Source: Lederbergia lenta NBRC 16444 (GTDB lineage Bacteria; Bacillota; Bacilli; Bacillales; Bacillaceae_C). Taken from it: DNA of 64,000 bases. Each line of letters opens with the position of its first letter. Positions within the stretch are counted from its first letter, which is position 1. The stretch covers positions 1,302,001-1,366,000 of the forward strand of contig NZ_BCVC01000001.1 in the NCBI RefSeq assembly GCF_001591545.1. Direction: 5' to 3'. Shown piece by piece: positions 35,855-45,900 of the stretch. The position numbers and the translations under genes were made by a program. Below the pieces are notes generated by a model. It did no database searches. It saw nothing but the letters and a program-made list of their open reading frames with translations, and was not told where the DNA came from.

Positions 35855-37357
35855 ATGAGCAACAGAGGAAATAAAACAGACGTCATCTTAATTGGCGCTG
35901 GAATCATGAGTGCAACTTTGGGTACATTCCTTAAAGAGTTAGTACCTGATTGGGAAATTAAAGTGTTTGAAAAGCTTGAAAATGCAGGAGAAGAAAGCTC
36001 AAACGAATGGAATAATGCAGGAACAGGCCATGCGGCACTTTGTGAGCTTAATTACACAACTGAAAAACCGGACGGATCTATCGATATTAGCAAAGCTATT
36101 AAAATTAATGAACAGTTTCAACTTTCAACACAGTTTTGGTCCTATCTTGTAAACCATGAGCTGATAAAAAATCCAGAGGACTTTATCAGACCATTACCTC
36201 ATATGAGTATGGTACAAGGAGATAAAAATGTGGCTTTTTTGAAGAAACGTTTTGAAGCGCTGTCAAACAATCCTCTGTTTCAAGGGATGGAATTTTCTGA
36301 TGCTCCAGCAAAATTGATGGAATGGATTCCACTTATTATGCAAGGTCGTCCATCAAATGAAGTGATTGCGGCTACAAAAATTGACTCTGGAACGGATGTC
36401 AATTTTAGTGCCTTAACGCATATGTTGTTTGATCACTTACAAAATAAAAACGTTGATATCAAATATAAACATAGTGTTGATAATATGAAACGTGCTAGTG
36501 ACGGCTCTTGGGAATTAAAAGTGCATAATATCGAAAGCGGTAGCATCGAACATCATAATGCAAAATTCGTTTTTATTGGGGGCGGAGGTGGAAGCCTGCA
36601 TTTACTGCAAAAGTCTGGAATTCCAGAAGGGAAACACATTGGCGGATTTCCAGTAAGCGGCATTTTTATGGCGTGTAATAATCCGGAAATTATTGCGCAA
36701 CATCATGCAAAGGTATACGGAAAAGCTAAAGTTGGTGCTCCACCAATGTCTGTTCCACATCTTGATACACGATATATCGATAATAAAAAATCATTGCTAT
36801 TTGGCCCATTTGCCGGCTTTTCACCGAAGTTCTTAAAAACAGGTTCAATGTTCGATTTATTAACTTCCGTCAAGCCACATAATGTCTTAACTATGTTGGC
36901 GGCAGGTGTGAAAGAAATGTCATTAACAAAATACCTGATCCAGCAAGTTATGTTAACGAAAGAACAACGCATGGAAGAATTACGAGAGTTTATCCCCAAC
37001 GCTAAGAGCGAGGATTGGGATTTAGTAGTAGCTGGCCAGCGTGTCCAAGTTATCAAAGATACTGTTGAAGGCGGCAAAGGAACACTTCAATTTGGTACGG
37101 AAGTAGTTAGTGCCGCTGACGGATCGATTGCAGCATTACTAGGAGCTTCTCCAGGTGCATCCACTGCTGTTCACGTTATGTTAGAGGTAATAAATAAGTG
37201 TTTCCCACAACATATGATAGATTGGGAACCAAAAATTAAAGAAATGATTCCTTCTTATGGCGTATCACTAATGGAAAATCCAGAACTTCTGCACGAAATT
37301 CATACTTTAACCGCGGAGACACTTGCTTTACGCGAAAAAGAGCTGGTCTATAGTTAA
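35855..37357 (+). CDS. mqo: Malate:quinone oxidoreductase Mqo
   Basis: 500 residues from the ATG at 35855 (gaggaagg upstream). A peripheral membrane FAD enzyme that oxidises malate to oxaloacetate and passes electrons to quinone. The dinucleotide-binding G-A-G-I-M-S-A-T-L is at about 15, and [19 protein letters not shown] and [10 protein letters not shown] are family hallmarks. It is preceded by no operon partner. Confidence 0.93.
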   Translation: MSNRGNKTDVILIGAGIMSATLGTFLKELVPDWEIKVFEKLENAGEESSNEWNNAGTGHAALCELNYTTEKPDGSIDISKAIKINEQFQLSTQFWSYLVNHELIKNPEDFIRPLPHMSMVQGDKNVAFLKKRFEALSNNPLFQGMEFSDAPAKLMEWIPLIMQGRPSNEVIAATKIDSGTDVNFSALTHMLFDHLQNKNVDIKYKHSVDNMKRASDGSWELKVHNIESGSIEHHNAKFVFIGGGGGSLHLLQKSGIPEGKHIGGFPVSGIFMACNNPEIIAQHHAKVYGKAKVGAPPMSVPHLDTRYIDNKKSLLFGPFAGFSPKFLKTGSMFDLLTSVKPHNVLTMLAAGVKEMSLTKYLIQQVMLTKEQRMEELREFIPNAKSEDWDLVVAGQRVQVIKDTVEGGKGTLQFGTEVVSAADGSIAALLGASPGASTAVHVMLEVINKCFPQHMIDWEPKIKEMIPSYGVSLMENPELLHEIHTLTAETLALREKELVYS

Positions 37358-37458
37358 TTTCTGGATGTGAGCAAACGATTACAGTAAGGGATTCTCGGAT
37401 AATATGGAGAAATAAACAATCTTAATAGAATATAATCTTTAGCTATACTTTACAAAAC

Positions 37459-37500
37459 AAAAAATGATGGAGCTAGGTTAGTCTCCACCATTTTTTGTTG
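37459..37500. terminator. Bidirectional terminator between mqo and the P450 gene
   Basis: aaaaaatgatggag pairs with ctccaccatttttt with one bulge; A-run and T-run on both sides serve both convergent genes. Confidence 0.85.
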
Positions 37501-37515
37501 TTTTTAAGTAATTAC

Positions 37516-38709
37516 TTACAAGGTAACTGGAAGTTCTTTTACCCCTCTAACAATCATGCCTGATCTCCACTCAAGGTCATTTTTATCTATATTTAATTTA
37601 ATATTTGGGTAACGTTGGATGAGACTATTAATCGCGATCTCACCTTCTAAACGAGCAAGGGGCGCACCTAAACAGGCGTGAATACCTTTTCCAAATGCTA
37701 AATGTCTACTTTTACCCCGAGTAATATCGAATACATCTGGATCTTTAAATTGATTTGGATCATGGTTCGCTGAATTAAGGACAACAATCACTAAATCGCC
37801 TTTACTTATTGATTTTCCTTTAAACTCAAAGCTTTCAGCTGCCCAGCGAGAAGTACTAAATTCAACTGGATCATTGAAGCGTAGCGCTTCTTCAATAGCA
37901 GTGTGTATTAATTCAGGTTGATTTTTTAGTAACGCAAGCTGGCGTGGATGTTCTAATAATGCCATTACAGCATTGCCAATTAAGTTAACTGTTGTTTCGT
38001 GTCCTGCGATAATTAATAATGTTACGACGCCATATAATTCTTGTTCTGTTAGTTGATCCCCTTTTTCTTCAGCAATAATTAATTGGCTGATCAAACCATT
38101 TCCTGGGTTCTCTCGGACATACGCAAATCTCTTTTGGAGGTATTGTACAAAGTCATTCATATGTTGTTGAACTTTTTCATCATACCCACCATTTGGATCT
38201 TCAATGATCGAATTAGACCAAATACGAAACTTATCACGATCATCTGTAGGAATTCCAAGCATTTCACAAATAACAATAATCGGTAAAGGGAAAGCAAATT
38301 CATCAATGAGATTCACATTTTTCTTCCCAGCTATTTCCTCTAGCAGCTCATCGGTAATCTCTTGGATTCTATCTCTCATCCCAGCAATTAATTGTGGGGT
38401 AAAAGCTTTTGAAACAAGCCCTCTTAATCTCTTATGATCTGGTGGGTCTGCGAAAAGCATGTTTTTACTAAATAGATCGGCATTTTCCATATCTTCCTCA
38501 TAAAATTTTGTAAAATCTTTGATAAATCTTTGTTCTTTCAAAGCCGCGACCGCATCTTCATATCTTGTGATCATCCATGCATATTGACCATCTGGAAGCA
38601 GTACATAGGGGACAGGATCTTCCTCTCTTAATTTAGTATAAACAGGATATGGATTTTGTGTAAACGCTTTCGTAAATAAGGTTTCTGTATTTTTTTCATT
38701 TTGATTCAT
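37516..38709 (-). CDS. Cytochrome P450, bacterial class I (CYP107-like)
   Basis: 397 residues from the ATG at 38709 (aaagggg upstream); an in-frame TTG at 38727 precedes the site. I-helix A-G-H-E-T-T, the E-A-L-R ExxR motif and heme loop F-G-K-G-I-H-A-C-L-G-A-P-L-A-R-L-E with its cysteine ligand are intact. It is soluble and needs an external ferredoxin or flavodoxin. No such partner or biosynthetic cluster is nearby, so the substrate is unknown; fatty acids or steroids are typical for Bacillus members. Confidence 0.9.
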   Translation of the reverse strand: MNQNEKNTETLFTKAFTQNPYPVYTKLREEDPVPYVLLPDGQYAWMITRYEDAVAALKEQRFIKDFTKFYEEDMENADLFSKNMLFADPPDHKRLRGLVSKAFTPQLIAGMRDRIQEITDELLEEIAGKKNVNLIDEFAFPLPIIVICEMLGIPTDDRDKFRIWSNSIIEDPNGGYDEKVQQHMNDFVQYLQKRFAYVRENPGNGLISQLIIAEEKGDQLTEQELYGVVTLLIIAGHETTVNLIGNAVMALLEHPRQLALLKNQPELIHTAIEEALRFNDPVEFSTSRWAAESFEFKGKSISKGDLVIVVLNSANHDPNQFKDPDVFDITRGKSRHLAFGKGIHACLGAPLARLEGEIAINSLIQRYPNIKLNIDKNDLEWRSGMIVRGVKELPVTL

Positions 38710-39219
38710 TTGAATACCCCTTTCCAAAAGCCATTCGACCTTCTTCTAAATAATAGTACCACATATTTCTTAATATTTGCTTAATAGATTAACACTATAT
38801 TTAAAGACTACAGTTTAATAGCAAGAAGAAAGAGCGCCTATAAAGCATAAAAAAAGGAAAATTCTATTATTTTACTCTATACGGAAAGAACTTCTGGTAC
38901 AATAAATAGCATACTAGGGCAAGTTTTTCAAAGTTGTTCTTTAGAAAAATAATGATATAAATATGACCTTGAAATATGAAAGGATTCTTTCTTTTTCCCC
39001 TTGCGGAAATGAACATAAGTTATGCAACCGTAATTATACGAATAATAGGTCTATAGAAAAATCCTTTGATATTATGATTTATACTAGGAGGGATAAACCC
39101 TAAGGAAGAATGATAACAGCTTTAAACTTAATAGAAAAAAGTTGGTATGGCTATATTGAGAAAAAACGGAATATTAGAATACAAAACGATTACGAATTTT
39201 TGAAAAGGGGAAAATTAGG
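38710..39219. other. Long intergenic region before the DUF692-like gene
   Basis: AT-rich with a likely promoter (tacaat near 38900). A frame of 41 codons runs from 39110 to 39235, overlapping the next start, behind a weak aaggaag only two bases from its ATG; a stronger aggaggg lies 17 bases back. It has no cysteine and no clear leader/core layout. I cannot say whether it is translated. Confidence 0.4.
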
Positions 39220-40023
39220 ATGGGTATGGAATTAGGCTGCAATTATTCTGAAGAACTTCTAGCATTAATTAACCAAAAACATATAGATGTGGATTGGATA
39301 AAGCTATCTAGAGAAGATAAAGTGTGGGAAGAACTTCCATTTGCACGACCGATAAAGCCTGTACATCTGCACATATTACCAAATGCTGGACAACCAAATT
39401 TAGATAAATTGAATTGGGATGATATTAATAGAGCAATTGAAGCATGTGGTGCACCACATATTGCTATCCATCTATCATCTCTTCCAAGGTATTGGATAAA
39501 TGAAGCTGTCTCAAAAGAAGAAATATTAGAATCTTTAGTCAAAGGAGTGACATATTGTAAAGAACAAATCTCTGTTGATTTATTAATTGAAAATGTACCT
39601 TACTATGATTTTAAGGGAACCTTAAGACCTGCGACAGATCCAGAGGTAATTGAGCAAGTTTGTCAACAGGTTGGAGTTGGATTTATGTTAGATTTGGCGC
39701 ATTTGCGCGTAGCTGCGTGGCATCGGAATGAAGATCTAAATGAATATCTTTTTGCTATGCCGCTTCATCAAGTCCGTGAAATCCACGTAAGTGGACCAGC
39801 CATGTTTCCAGGTGTTGGATTAAGAGATAGGCATTTAGAAATGCAAGAAATAGACTATGATTTACTTAAACTTACACTGCAACACACACATGCAAAATAT
39901 TTAACACTTGAATATGGAGGAACAGGTCCTAAAATGGAATGGCGCAGTGATAAAACCACTTTGAAAAATCAGTTATTACAGTTACGTAAGATCATTCAGA
40001 ATAGCATAGAGAATATATATTAA
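39220..40023 (+). CDS. DUF692-related TIM-barrel protein (MNIO-like)
   Basis: 267 residues. Signs of the DUF692/COG3220 fold: P-V-H-L-H (His49, His51), I-A-I-H-L-S-S (His84), L-L-I-E-N-V-P-Y-Y (Glu124), F-M-L-D-L-A-H (Asp158, His161), R-E-I-H-V-S-G (His189), a D-R-H-L-E segment (203-207) and L-T-L-E-Y-G-G (Glu231). These are the places where MbnB and TglH bind two or three irons and modify peptides. It lacks a partner-protein gene and an obvious precursor peptide. It could instead be a xylose-isomerase-like sugar epimerase relative. A site aaggggaa precedes the ATG. Confidence 0.65.
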   Translation: MGMELGCNYSEELLALINQKHIDVDWIKLSREDKVWEELPFARPIKPVHLHILPNAGQPNLDKLNWDDINRAIEACGAPHIAIHLSSLPRYWINEAVSKEEILESLVKGVTYCKEQISVDLLIENVPYYDFKGTLRPATDPEVIEQVCQQVGVGFMLDLAHLRVAAWHRNEDLNEYLFAMPLHQVREIHVSGPAMFPGVGLRDRHLEMQEIDYDLLKLTLQHTHAKYLTLEYGGTGPKMEWRSDKTTLKNQLLQLRKIIQNSIENIY

Positions 40024-40153
40024 ACCTCGTTGAAAATTGGTTATTTGGAAAAAACGCAAAAAATTAACAAATACTGTTTAAATGATAAACTATAACCTTT
40101 CTAAATTGAGTTTAAATGAAACAGAAGAGCAGCTTGACCGTGGAGGTGTTTAT

Positions 40154-40555
40154 TTGAGTTTTAAAATGTCTATTTCAATTAAAGGGGTCATTATAATAGA
40201 TGACAATGTTTTATTACTCAAAAATGAAAGAGATGAATGGGAGTTACCGGGCGGCAGGCTAGAAAAAAATGAGCAACCGGAAATTTGTGTGCAAAGAGAA
40301 ACGGAAGAAGAACTAGGAATAAAATGTGAAGTGATAAACATGATTGATTCTTGGGTATATGAAGTTTTTGCAGGGAAATTTGTATTTATAGTCACTTATT
40401 TTCTCTATTGTAATGATTTATCAAAAATAAAAATTAGCGAAGAACATGTTGCTTATAAATGGTTTCATTTAGACGAAATCGAAAATATATTTATGCCTAA
40501 AGGATATAAGCAATCGATCAACAAAGCGCAACAATTGATGAAAGAATCAATATAA
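40154..40555 (+). CDS. Nudix hydrolase
   Basis: 133 residues if started at the TTG at 40154, which lies behind tggaggtg; a frame from 40082 lacks a binding site. The Nudix box reads G-x5-E-x7-R-E-T-E-E-E-L-G-I, complete, so it should hydrolyse a nucleoside diphosphate derivative with Mg. Substrate unknown (mutT/NUDIX group). Confidence 0.85.
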   Translation: MSFKMSISIKGVIIIDDNVLLLKNERDEWELPGGRLEKNEQPEICVQRETEEELGIKCEVINMIDSWVYEVFAGKFVFIVTYFLYCNDLSKIKISEEHVAYKWFHLDEIENIFMPKGYKQSINKAQQLMKESI

Positions 40556-40618
40556 TACAAAGAAAGATAACGATGCAATAAAAATTTTCGTTCAATTGCC
40601 ATAATTACTTTCTAAGGG

Positions 40619-40647
40619 TTGACATTTTATATAAAAAGATTTAATGT
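40619..40647 (+). promoter_or_regulatory. leuA promoter
   Basis: TTGACA (40619-40624) and TAATGT (40642-40647) with a 17-base spacer, just upstream of the T-box leader. Confidence 0.7.
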
Positions 40648-40654
40648 ATTAGAA

Positions 40655-40930
40655 AATATAGACAATAGCATGGAGAAGGATCAAGATAGAATAAATTATC
40701 GGACAGAGACTAATACGGCGCTGAGAGTATTAGGGTAATCTTCTATCAACTCACCTTTTAGCTGATTTTCTGAATGAACAGTAAGAAAATCCGTTTGACC
40801 TGCGTTAAGGGCATGAAACTGAGACTTTTTTATAACTTATAAAAAAGTGAATTAGGGTGGTACCACGTTGGAAATAAGACTCCTATCGTCCCTTGTATCT
40901 ATATACAAGGGGGCGATAGGAGTTTTTTTA
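40655..40930 (+). promoter_or_regulatory. Leucine T-box leader
   Basis: Stem I holds a GNUG-type motif (ggcgctgag) and the specifier CTC at 40750-40752 followed by acc, which reads leucine. The T-box sequence attagggtggtaccacg is at 40851-40867, and a terminator at 40880-40929 (ctcctatcg...cgataggag plus T-run). Uncharged leucine tRNA pairs with the leader and lets transcription reach leuA. Confidence 0.95.
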
Positions 40931-40956
40931 TTTCAAAAATCAAAGGAGGAATAAAA

Positions 40957-42501
40957 ATGAGGAAAATCCATATGTTTGATACAACTCTGCGGGATGGGGA
41001 ACAATCTCCAGGGGTCCATCTAACAATTGAAGAGAAGGTGGAAATCGCTTTACAGCTAGAAAAACTAGGAATCGATCGAATTGAAGCTGGATTTCCAGCA
41101 TCCTCTCCGGGAGAAATTCAAAATGTGCAAGCTATATCGAAAGCAGTGCGTAACACGAGTATTGCCGTTTTGGCTAGAGCACATAAAAATGATATAGAAG
41201 CCGCAAGAACGGCATTAAAAGGTGCTGCAACACCTTGTCTGCATATTGTCCTTGCGACTTCACCCATACACCGAAAATATAAACTAAATATGACAAAAGA
41301 TCAAGTGATTGAAACAGCGGAAATGGCGATTAAATTCGGGAAAAACTTTTTTTCGGAAATTGAATTTTCATTGGAAGATGCAAGCAGAACAGAGTTTGAT
41401 TTCATGTACGAAGTCGTTGATCGTGCAATTCAGGCGGGGGCAACTGTGATTAATCTCCCAGATACGGTTGGATACGCCTCTCCCGAAACATTTGGAGATA
41501 TGTTTAGGAAAGTAAGAGAAAACGTGCCACGCGTTGATAATATACTATTGAGTACACATTGTCATAATGATCTTGGCATGGCTACAGCAAATACGATGGC
41601 AGCCATTCATGCCGGTGTAGACCAGATTGAAGGAACAATCAATGGCATCGGAGAAAGAGCAGGAAATACAGCAATTGAAGAAATTGCTCTTACACTTGAA
41701 ACAAGACAGGATATTTACCAAGCTAAATCGAATATCGTGTTAAATGAGATATATCATACAAGTAAACTTGTAAGCCATTATACTGGAATGGCAGTACAAG
41801 CGAATAAAGCAATAGTTGGAGATCATGCATTTGCTCATGAATCTGGCATTCATCAAGATGGCATGCTGAAAGAGTCTTCCACATATGAAATTATTAAGCC
41901 GGAAACGGTTGGCATTTCGACAAGTACGATTGTCCTTGGAAAACACTCTGGGCGCCATGCACTAAAAAAGAAGTTGGAACATTTAGGTTATCATTTAACA
42001 GAAGGAGAACTAGCAAATGCTTTTGAGCATTTTAAAATGGTAATTGATAAAAAGAAATATGTGATCGATGATGATATTCATCTATTAATAAATAAGGATT
42101 TTATAAATATGCAACATCGTTATGAATTGACTGATCTAGCGATAGCTTATCCAAACGAACATGCTGAAGTAACGATTGAGCTTATGGATGAAAAGCAAAA
42201 TCGCACACGAAACACTACAGAAGGAAACGGAGTAATTGATGCACTTTTTAATGGGATTGAAAAGTTAATAGGGGATCAATTTCAACTACAAGATTATTCT
42301 ATACGCTCAAAAAACATTGGAAAAGATGCGGTTGGAGAGGTAACGGTAAAGGTTGAAAAAGATGGCCATTCCTATTCAGGAAGAGGGATGGATACTGATA
42401 TTATTAAAGCGAGTGCCAAGGCCTACCTAACAGCCATAAATCAAATATTACAAAAGGATAAGCAAGAAGAAAAAACAAATAGTTTTTCATTTATAAACTA
42501 A
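40957..42501 (+). CDS. leuA: 2-isopropylmalate synthase LeuA
   Basis: 514 residues, full length. First step of leucine synthesis: acetyl-CoA plus 2-oxoisovalerate. The catalytic barrel begins F-D-T-T-L-R-D-G-E-Q-S-P-G; metal ligands lie in S-T-H-C-H-N-D-L-G; G-E-R-A-G-N-T appears midway; the C-terminal regulatory LeuA dimer domain (about 390-510) is present, which mediates leucine feedback. A T-box precedes it. No ilv or leuBCD genes follow; a terminator does. Confidence 0.93.
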   Translation: MRKIHMFDTTLRDGEQSPGVHLTIEEKVEIALQLEKLGIDRIEAGFPASSPGEIQNVQAISKAVRNTSIAVLARAHKNDIEAARTALKGAATPCLHIVLATSPIHRKYKLNMTKDQVIETAEMAIKFGKNFFSEIEFSLEDASRTEFDFMYEVVDRAIQAGATVINLPDTVGYASPETFGDMFRKVRENVPRVDNILLSTHCHNDLGMATANTMAAIHAGVDQIEGTINGIGERAGNTAIEEIALTLETRQDIYQAKSNIVLNEIYHTSKLVSHYTGMAVQANKAIVGDHAFAHESGIHQDGMLKESSTYEIIKPETVGISTSTIVLGKHSGRHALKKKLEHLGYHLTEGELANAFEHFKMVIDKKKYVIDDDIHLLINKDFINMQHRYELTDLAIAYPNEHAEVTIELMDEKQNRTRNTTEGNGVIDALFNGIEKLIGDQFQLQDYSIRSKNIGKDAVGEVTVKVEKDGHSYSGRGMDTDIIKASAKAYLTAINQILQKDKQEEKTNSFSFIN

Positions 42502-42508
42502 TGTAACG

Positions 42509-42556
42509 CCTCTATAACCACGATCTAAAAGGGACGTAGTTATAGAGGTTTATTCA
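42509..42556 (+). terminator. Intrinsic terminator after leuA
   Basis: Arms cctctataac and gttatagagg followed by tttatt. Confidence 0.8.
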
Positions 42557-42582
42557 TATACAATTGGAAAGGAAGGGATATA

Positions 42583-42765
42583 TTGTTCTTTCTTATCATT
42601 TTCATAGCAATACCTTTCGTAGGCATGTTATGGTTTCTAAATCTTATTTCACTGTTGAAAAATCTAAAAGCTGAAAGAAGTACCAATAACAATACAATCA
42701 TGGGAGCAGTATTAAGTTTTATCTTTGTCTTTTTGTTTATGTATGGTCTCGTGGGTATTTATTAA
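42583..42765 (+). CDS. Small two-helix membrane protein
   Basis: 60 residues with hydrophobic stretches at about 1-25 and 42-58 and a basic middle (K-N-L-K-A-E-R). Starts at a TTG behind aaggaaggg. No family recognised. Confidence 0.5.
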   Translation: MFFLIIFIAIPFVGMLWFLNLISLLKNLKAERSTNNNTIMGAVLSFIFVFLFMYGLVGIY

Positions 42766-42798
42766 TATAATCATATGGACCCAATTTAGGATGATTAA

Positions 42799-42852
42799 AT
42801 GAAAAAACTTTTAATGTTATTATTTTTTGTTTTTAATCCATCGGTGTTTTAA
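42799..42852 (+). other. 17-codon fragment resembling a signal-peptide start
   Basis: M-K-K-L-L-M-L-L-F-F-V-F-N-P-S-V-F then stop. It looks like the first part of a secreted or lipoprotein gene that has lost the rest. The site before it is weak (atttaggatga). Confidence 0.3.
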
Positions 42853-42875
42853 AAAGAACGGATAGTTTCTTATCA

Positions 42876-43658
42876 TCATGCTTTTACCCCAATGACGCGA
42901 ATTCTTTTATAGTCAGCTATCCAATTACCGTCTTTATATAAGATGTCTATTAAATTTTTTTCAGCATTTCTTATAATTTTGTCCTTACTATCTTCGTCCA
43001 CATGTTTAAGTATATCCATACAAAACATCTCAATCCAATTACTTAATCCATGATCACCATCTAACTGGGTTGGTCTATCATAGTGTTGCGCAAAGGTAAC
43101 CTTAAATCCTACTGCCTCCATTAAGCTTGAATATTCACCAATGCTTGGAAAATACCAAGGGAATTGTTCCTCTTTGAACTCAAGATCCAGTCTTTTAAAT
43201 TGCTTCCTAATTTCATCTGTTATTGATTGCACATTTCCTTTTCCGCCAAATTCTGCGATAAATCGTCCACCTGGCTTTAAGCTATTAAAAATGCAATGAA
43301 GCGCTTGTTTTGGCTGTTTGATCCAATGAATTGCGGCATTGGAAAATACCGCATCAAATTCATGATCATAGCTTAGTACTGTTGCATCGCAAACAGAAAA
43401 TTTAATATTTGGATACTTTTTTCTTGCTTGAGTGACCATATGATCGGATTTGTCTACACCGATAATATCTGTTTTAAGGTCATATAACTTTTTAGCCAAA
43501 TCACCTGTACCACAGCCAAGATCAAGGATTCTTTCTCCTTGTTTCGGATCTAATAATTCCACCAATGTATCTCCATACATCGAAACAAATGAATGTTTTA
43601 TATCATATAATTGAGCATTCCACGTGTCTTTCCTCAATTGCTTTTGTTGTTTATTCAA
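42876..43658 (-). CDS. Class I SAM-dependent methyltransferase
   Basis: 260 residues. Motif I I-L-D-L-G-C-G-T-G-D-L at about residue 44, then I-I-G-V-D-K-S (motif II region), and F-S-N-A-A-I-H-W-I as motif IV; the W-I pair and overall layout resemble trans-aconitate methyltransferase/UbiE-type small-molecule methylases. Divergent from the LysR gene, which may control it. Confidence 0.82.
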   Translation of the reverse strand: MNKQQKQLRKDTWNAQLYDIKHSFVSMYGDTLVELLDPKQGERILDLGCGTGDLAKKLYDLKTDIIGVDKSDHMVTQARKKYPNIKFSVCDATVLSYDHEFDAVFSNAAIHWIKQPKQALHCIFNSLKPGGRFIAEFGGKGNVQSITDEIRKQFKRLDLEFKEEQFPWYFPSIGEYSSLMEAVGFKVTFAQHYDRPTQLDGDHGLSNWIEMFCMDILKHVDEDSKDKIIRNAEKNLIDILYKDGNWIADYKRIRVIGVKA

Positions 43659-43774
43659 CTAAATCTCCCTCATCCCTTTGTATTTAATAATTTCAAAATG
43701 TACTGTATATTCCGGTTAATTAGATTATAATTGATGCAAGTAATAAAGAAAATTAACAAAAAATGAGTTAATTG

Positions 43775-43789
43775 ATAACTGTCTGTTAT
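43775..43789 (+). promoter_or_regulatory. Possible LysR-type binding site
   Basis: ATAAC-TGTCT-GTTAT, a T-N11-A type inverted repeat, lies 19 bases before the LysR start in the divergent spacer. Based on position and pattern only. Confidence 0.3.
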
Positions 43790-43808
43790 TACAAGGGGAG
43801 GAAATGAG

Positions 43809-44684
43809 ATGGATATAAAATGGTTAAAAACATTTATTATTGCAGCGAAATATGAAAATTTCCGCAAAACGGCAGAAGAGCTTTTTCTAACACAGCCCGC
43901 AATCACAAAACATATAAAGAGACTAGAAGATGATCTTCATATTCATTTATTTGATAGAGTAGGGAAAACAGTCACTCTAACATCAGCTGGTCATCATTTT
44001 CTTCCATATGCCAAAAATATAATTGCAAAATATGAACAAGGGCTAGAGGACTTTGAATTATGGAAACAAGGATATAATCGTAAATTAGTTATTGCAACAG
44101 CACCACAAATTGCCTCATCTATCTTGCCATCTATTTTGCGATTTTTTATGGAGAAAAACCCTCATATAGAGGTCATTATTAATGTACTTAAATCATATGA
44201 AATAGGAGAGGAGGTTAATGCGGGAAGGGCAGATCTTGGCTTAACAAGAATAAGACCGATACAAACAAATATAAATTGCAATATTGTACATGAGGAGCCA
44301 GTCATTTTAGTTGGACCAAATGTAGATCTGATAGGGGATAGGCTTGATGAATCTAACGTATTAAAAAAATATAGATTAATTACCCATAACCATCCTGACT
44401 ACTGGGATACACTACTCGGAGATATAAAAAAACATTACCCGAATGTGCGAACAATGGTGGTCAACCAAATGGAAATTACAAAAAAATTTATAGAAGAGGG
44501 TCTTGGAATATCTTACATACCATCCACAATGGTTAGAGATGAAATTAGAAAGAATCAACTAATGGAAATAAGACCAGGTAGAATTATTCCACCTACATCC
44601 TCCACTTATGTTTTAACAAAAGTGGAAACGAAAGAAGCAAGTACATTTATAGAATTTTTTAAAGAGGCGATTAAGATTCTTTAG
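43809..44684 (+). CDS. LysR-family transcriptional regulator, CitR-like
   Basis: 291 residues. N-terminal winged helix (F-R-K-T-A-E-E-L-F-L-T-Q-P-A-I-T-K-H-I-K-R-L-E) and a two-lobed effector domain. L-I-T-H-N-H-P-D-Y-W-D and K-F-I-E-E-G-L-G-I-S closely resemble Bacillus subtilis CitR, which is also 291 residues. citA is not beside it; the divergent gene is a methyltransferase, so its target is open. Confidence 0.85.
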   Translation: MDIKWLKTFIIAAKYENFRKTAEELFLTQPAITKHIKRLEDDLHIHLFDRVGKTVTLTSAGHHFLPYAKNIIAKYEQGLEDFELWKQGYNRKLVIATAPQIASSILPSILRFFMEKNPHIEVIINVLKSYEIGEEVNAGRADLGLTRIRPIQTNINCNIVHEEPVILVGPNVDLIGDRLDESNVLKKYRLITHNHPDYWDTLLGDIKKHYPNVRTMVVNQMEITKKFIEEGLGISYIPSTMVRDEIRKNQLMEIRPGRIIPPTSSTYVLTKVETKEASTFIEFFKEAIKIL

Positions 44685-44747
44685 CTAATGAACGAAGAAT
44701 ATGGTTATATTAAGCGCCTCATCCTTATCTATTTTGAGTGATATAGA

Positions 44748-45449
44748 TTATACTTCTATAAAATTGCTGATTGCTTTTAGATTATCGATGACATATTTAG
44801 GCCGAATATTATTTTCGATCGCTTTTGCCGTTCGATTATAGTAACAAAAATCTAATCCAGCGTTTACTGCACCATGATAATCATCAATCAATGAATCCCC
44901 AATAAATAAAGCTTCTGTATGGTTTATGTTTAATCGTTTTAAAGCTTCATCAAATATTTTTTTGTCTGGTTTCCAATGCCCGACCTCATCCGAAATAACC
45001 AACGTATCAAAGTAGTGGTCGATTCCACCTGCTGCGAGTCTACCTCTTTGTGCTTCGCCTATGCCGTTAGAGATAATCGCTAAACTGTATCTGCCGTGAA
45101 GCTGAGATAACAAATCCTTTGCATAATCTTCAAAATCACAGGCTTTACAAAAAGTATCCCAATACAAATTAGCTAATATCATGGATGCAGAGGTATCTAG
45201 TTTAAGCTCTTTTAACGTATCTCGAAAAGAATATTCCAGCATTTGATAGATACTATAGCCAGCATTTTTTCTTGCATTCCAATAAGACATATTGTTTTTA
45301 CTAAAGAGCTTCCAAAAAGTATCCCAGATAAATGCCTCATTTTGGATTAATCCGTGTTCTTTTACTGTGTGTTGCATGGATTTTAATTCACTAACAGAAT
45401 AATTTAATAAGGTATTGTCCAAATCGAAAATAATTGCTTTGTAGTTCAT
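44748..45449 (-). CDS. HAD-superfamily hydrolase, YjjG-like
   Basis: 233 residues. HAD motifs: D-L-D-N-T-L-L (motif I), I-I-S-N-G (II), K-P-D-K-K-I-F (III), I-G-D-S-L-I-D-D (IV). The helical cap and length fit the YjjG/nucleotidase and pyrophosphatase-like group. No substrate clue from neighbours. Confidence 0.85.
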   Translation of the reverse strand: MNYKAIIFDLDNTLLNYSVSELKSMQHTVKEHGLIQNEAFIWDTFWKLFSKNNMSYWNARKNAGYSIYQMLEYSFRDTLKELKLDTSASMILANLYWDTFCKACDFEDYAKDLLSQLHGRYSLAIISNGIGEAQRGRLAAGGIDHYFDTLVISDEVGHWKPDKKIFDEALKRLNINHTEALFIGDSLIDDYHGAVNAGLDFCYYNRTAKAIENNIRPKYVIDNLKAISNFIEV

Positions 45450-45575
45450 GGGTCACTTCCTTATATTTACTAGTTGCCTGTATATATTATTCTACTAATA
45501 AGGTTAGCTTTCCTCCTAGTTGATATGCTATTTCCTTCATTTTGAATTAACGGATACTGGAAATCGAGTCATTTT

Positions 45576-45900
45576 TTAACTATCAAGTTGATTTGTTTTA
45601 GGACTATATTTGTAGTTTCTCAGTAAAATAAATACGACACTTAATAGCAAAGATGGAAATCCTATACAGATAATATATGATGTATCTGACTCTGCAATAA
45701 ATAATCCGCCAACAGTAGCACCAATCATTGTTCCTAAGTTAGCAGATGTTAAAAATAAACCATTTGCAAAATTAGGAGTCTCGGGAGCTAGAGACATAAT
45801 CCAATATTAGCTCCTATACCTGTAAATATTCGCCACATTAAAGTAAGGCTGCCATAGCCAAGGTAAACTGACCAAATAAGAATAATATGATATAAATGGT
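45576..45900 (-). pseudogene. MFS transporter remnant
   Basis: Only about 73 codons are intact, with Y-W-I-M-S-L-A-P-E-T-P-N-F-A-N-G-L-F at the start, matching the late part of DHA1 MFS exporters (AraJ/YdhP-like). Reading back along the minus strand to about 45900 gives recognisable MFS-like sequence broken by in-frame stops. The N-terminal two thirds are gone. Confidence 0.7.

Noticed and set aside
39110-39235. Candidate precursor peptide for the DUF692-related enzyme
   Set aside because: It has no cysteines or leader/core pattern and a poor start site, so it is only mentioned, not called.
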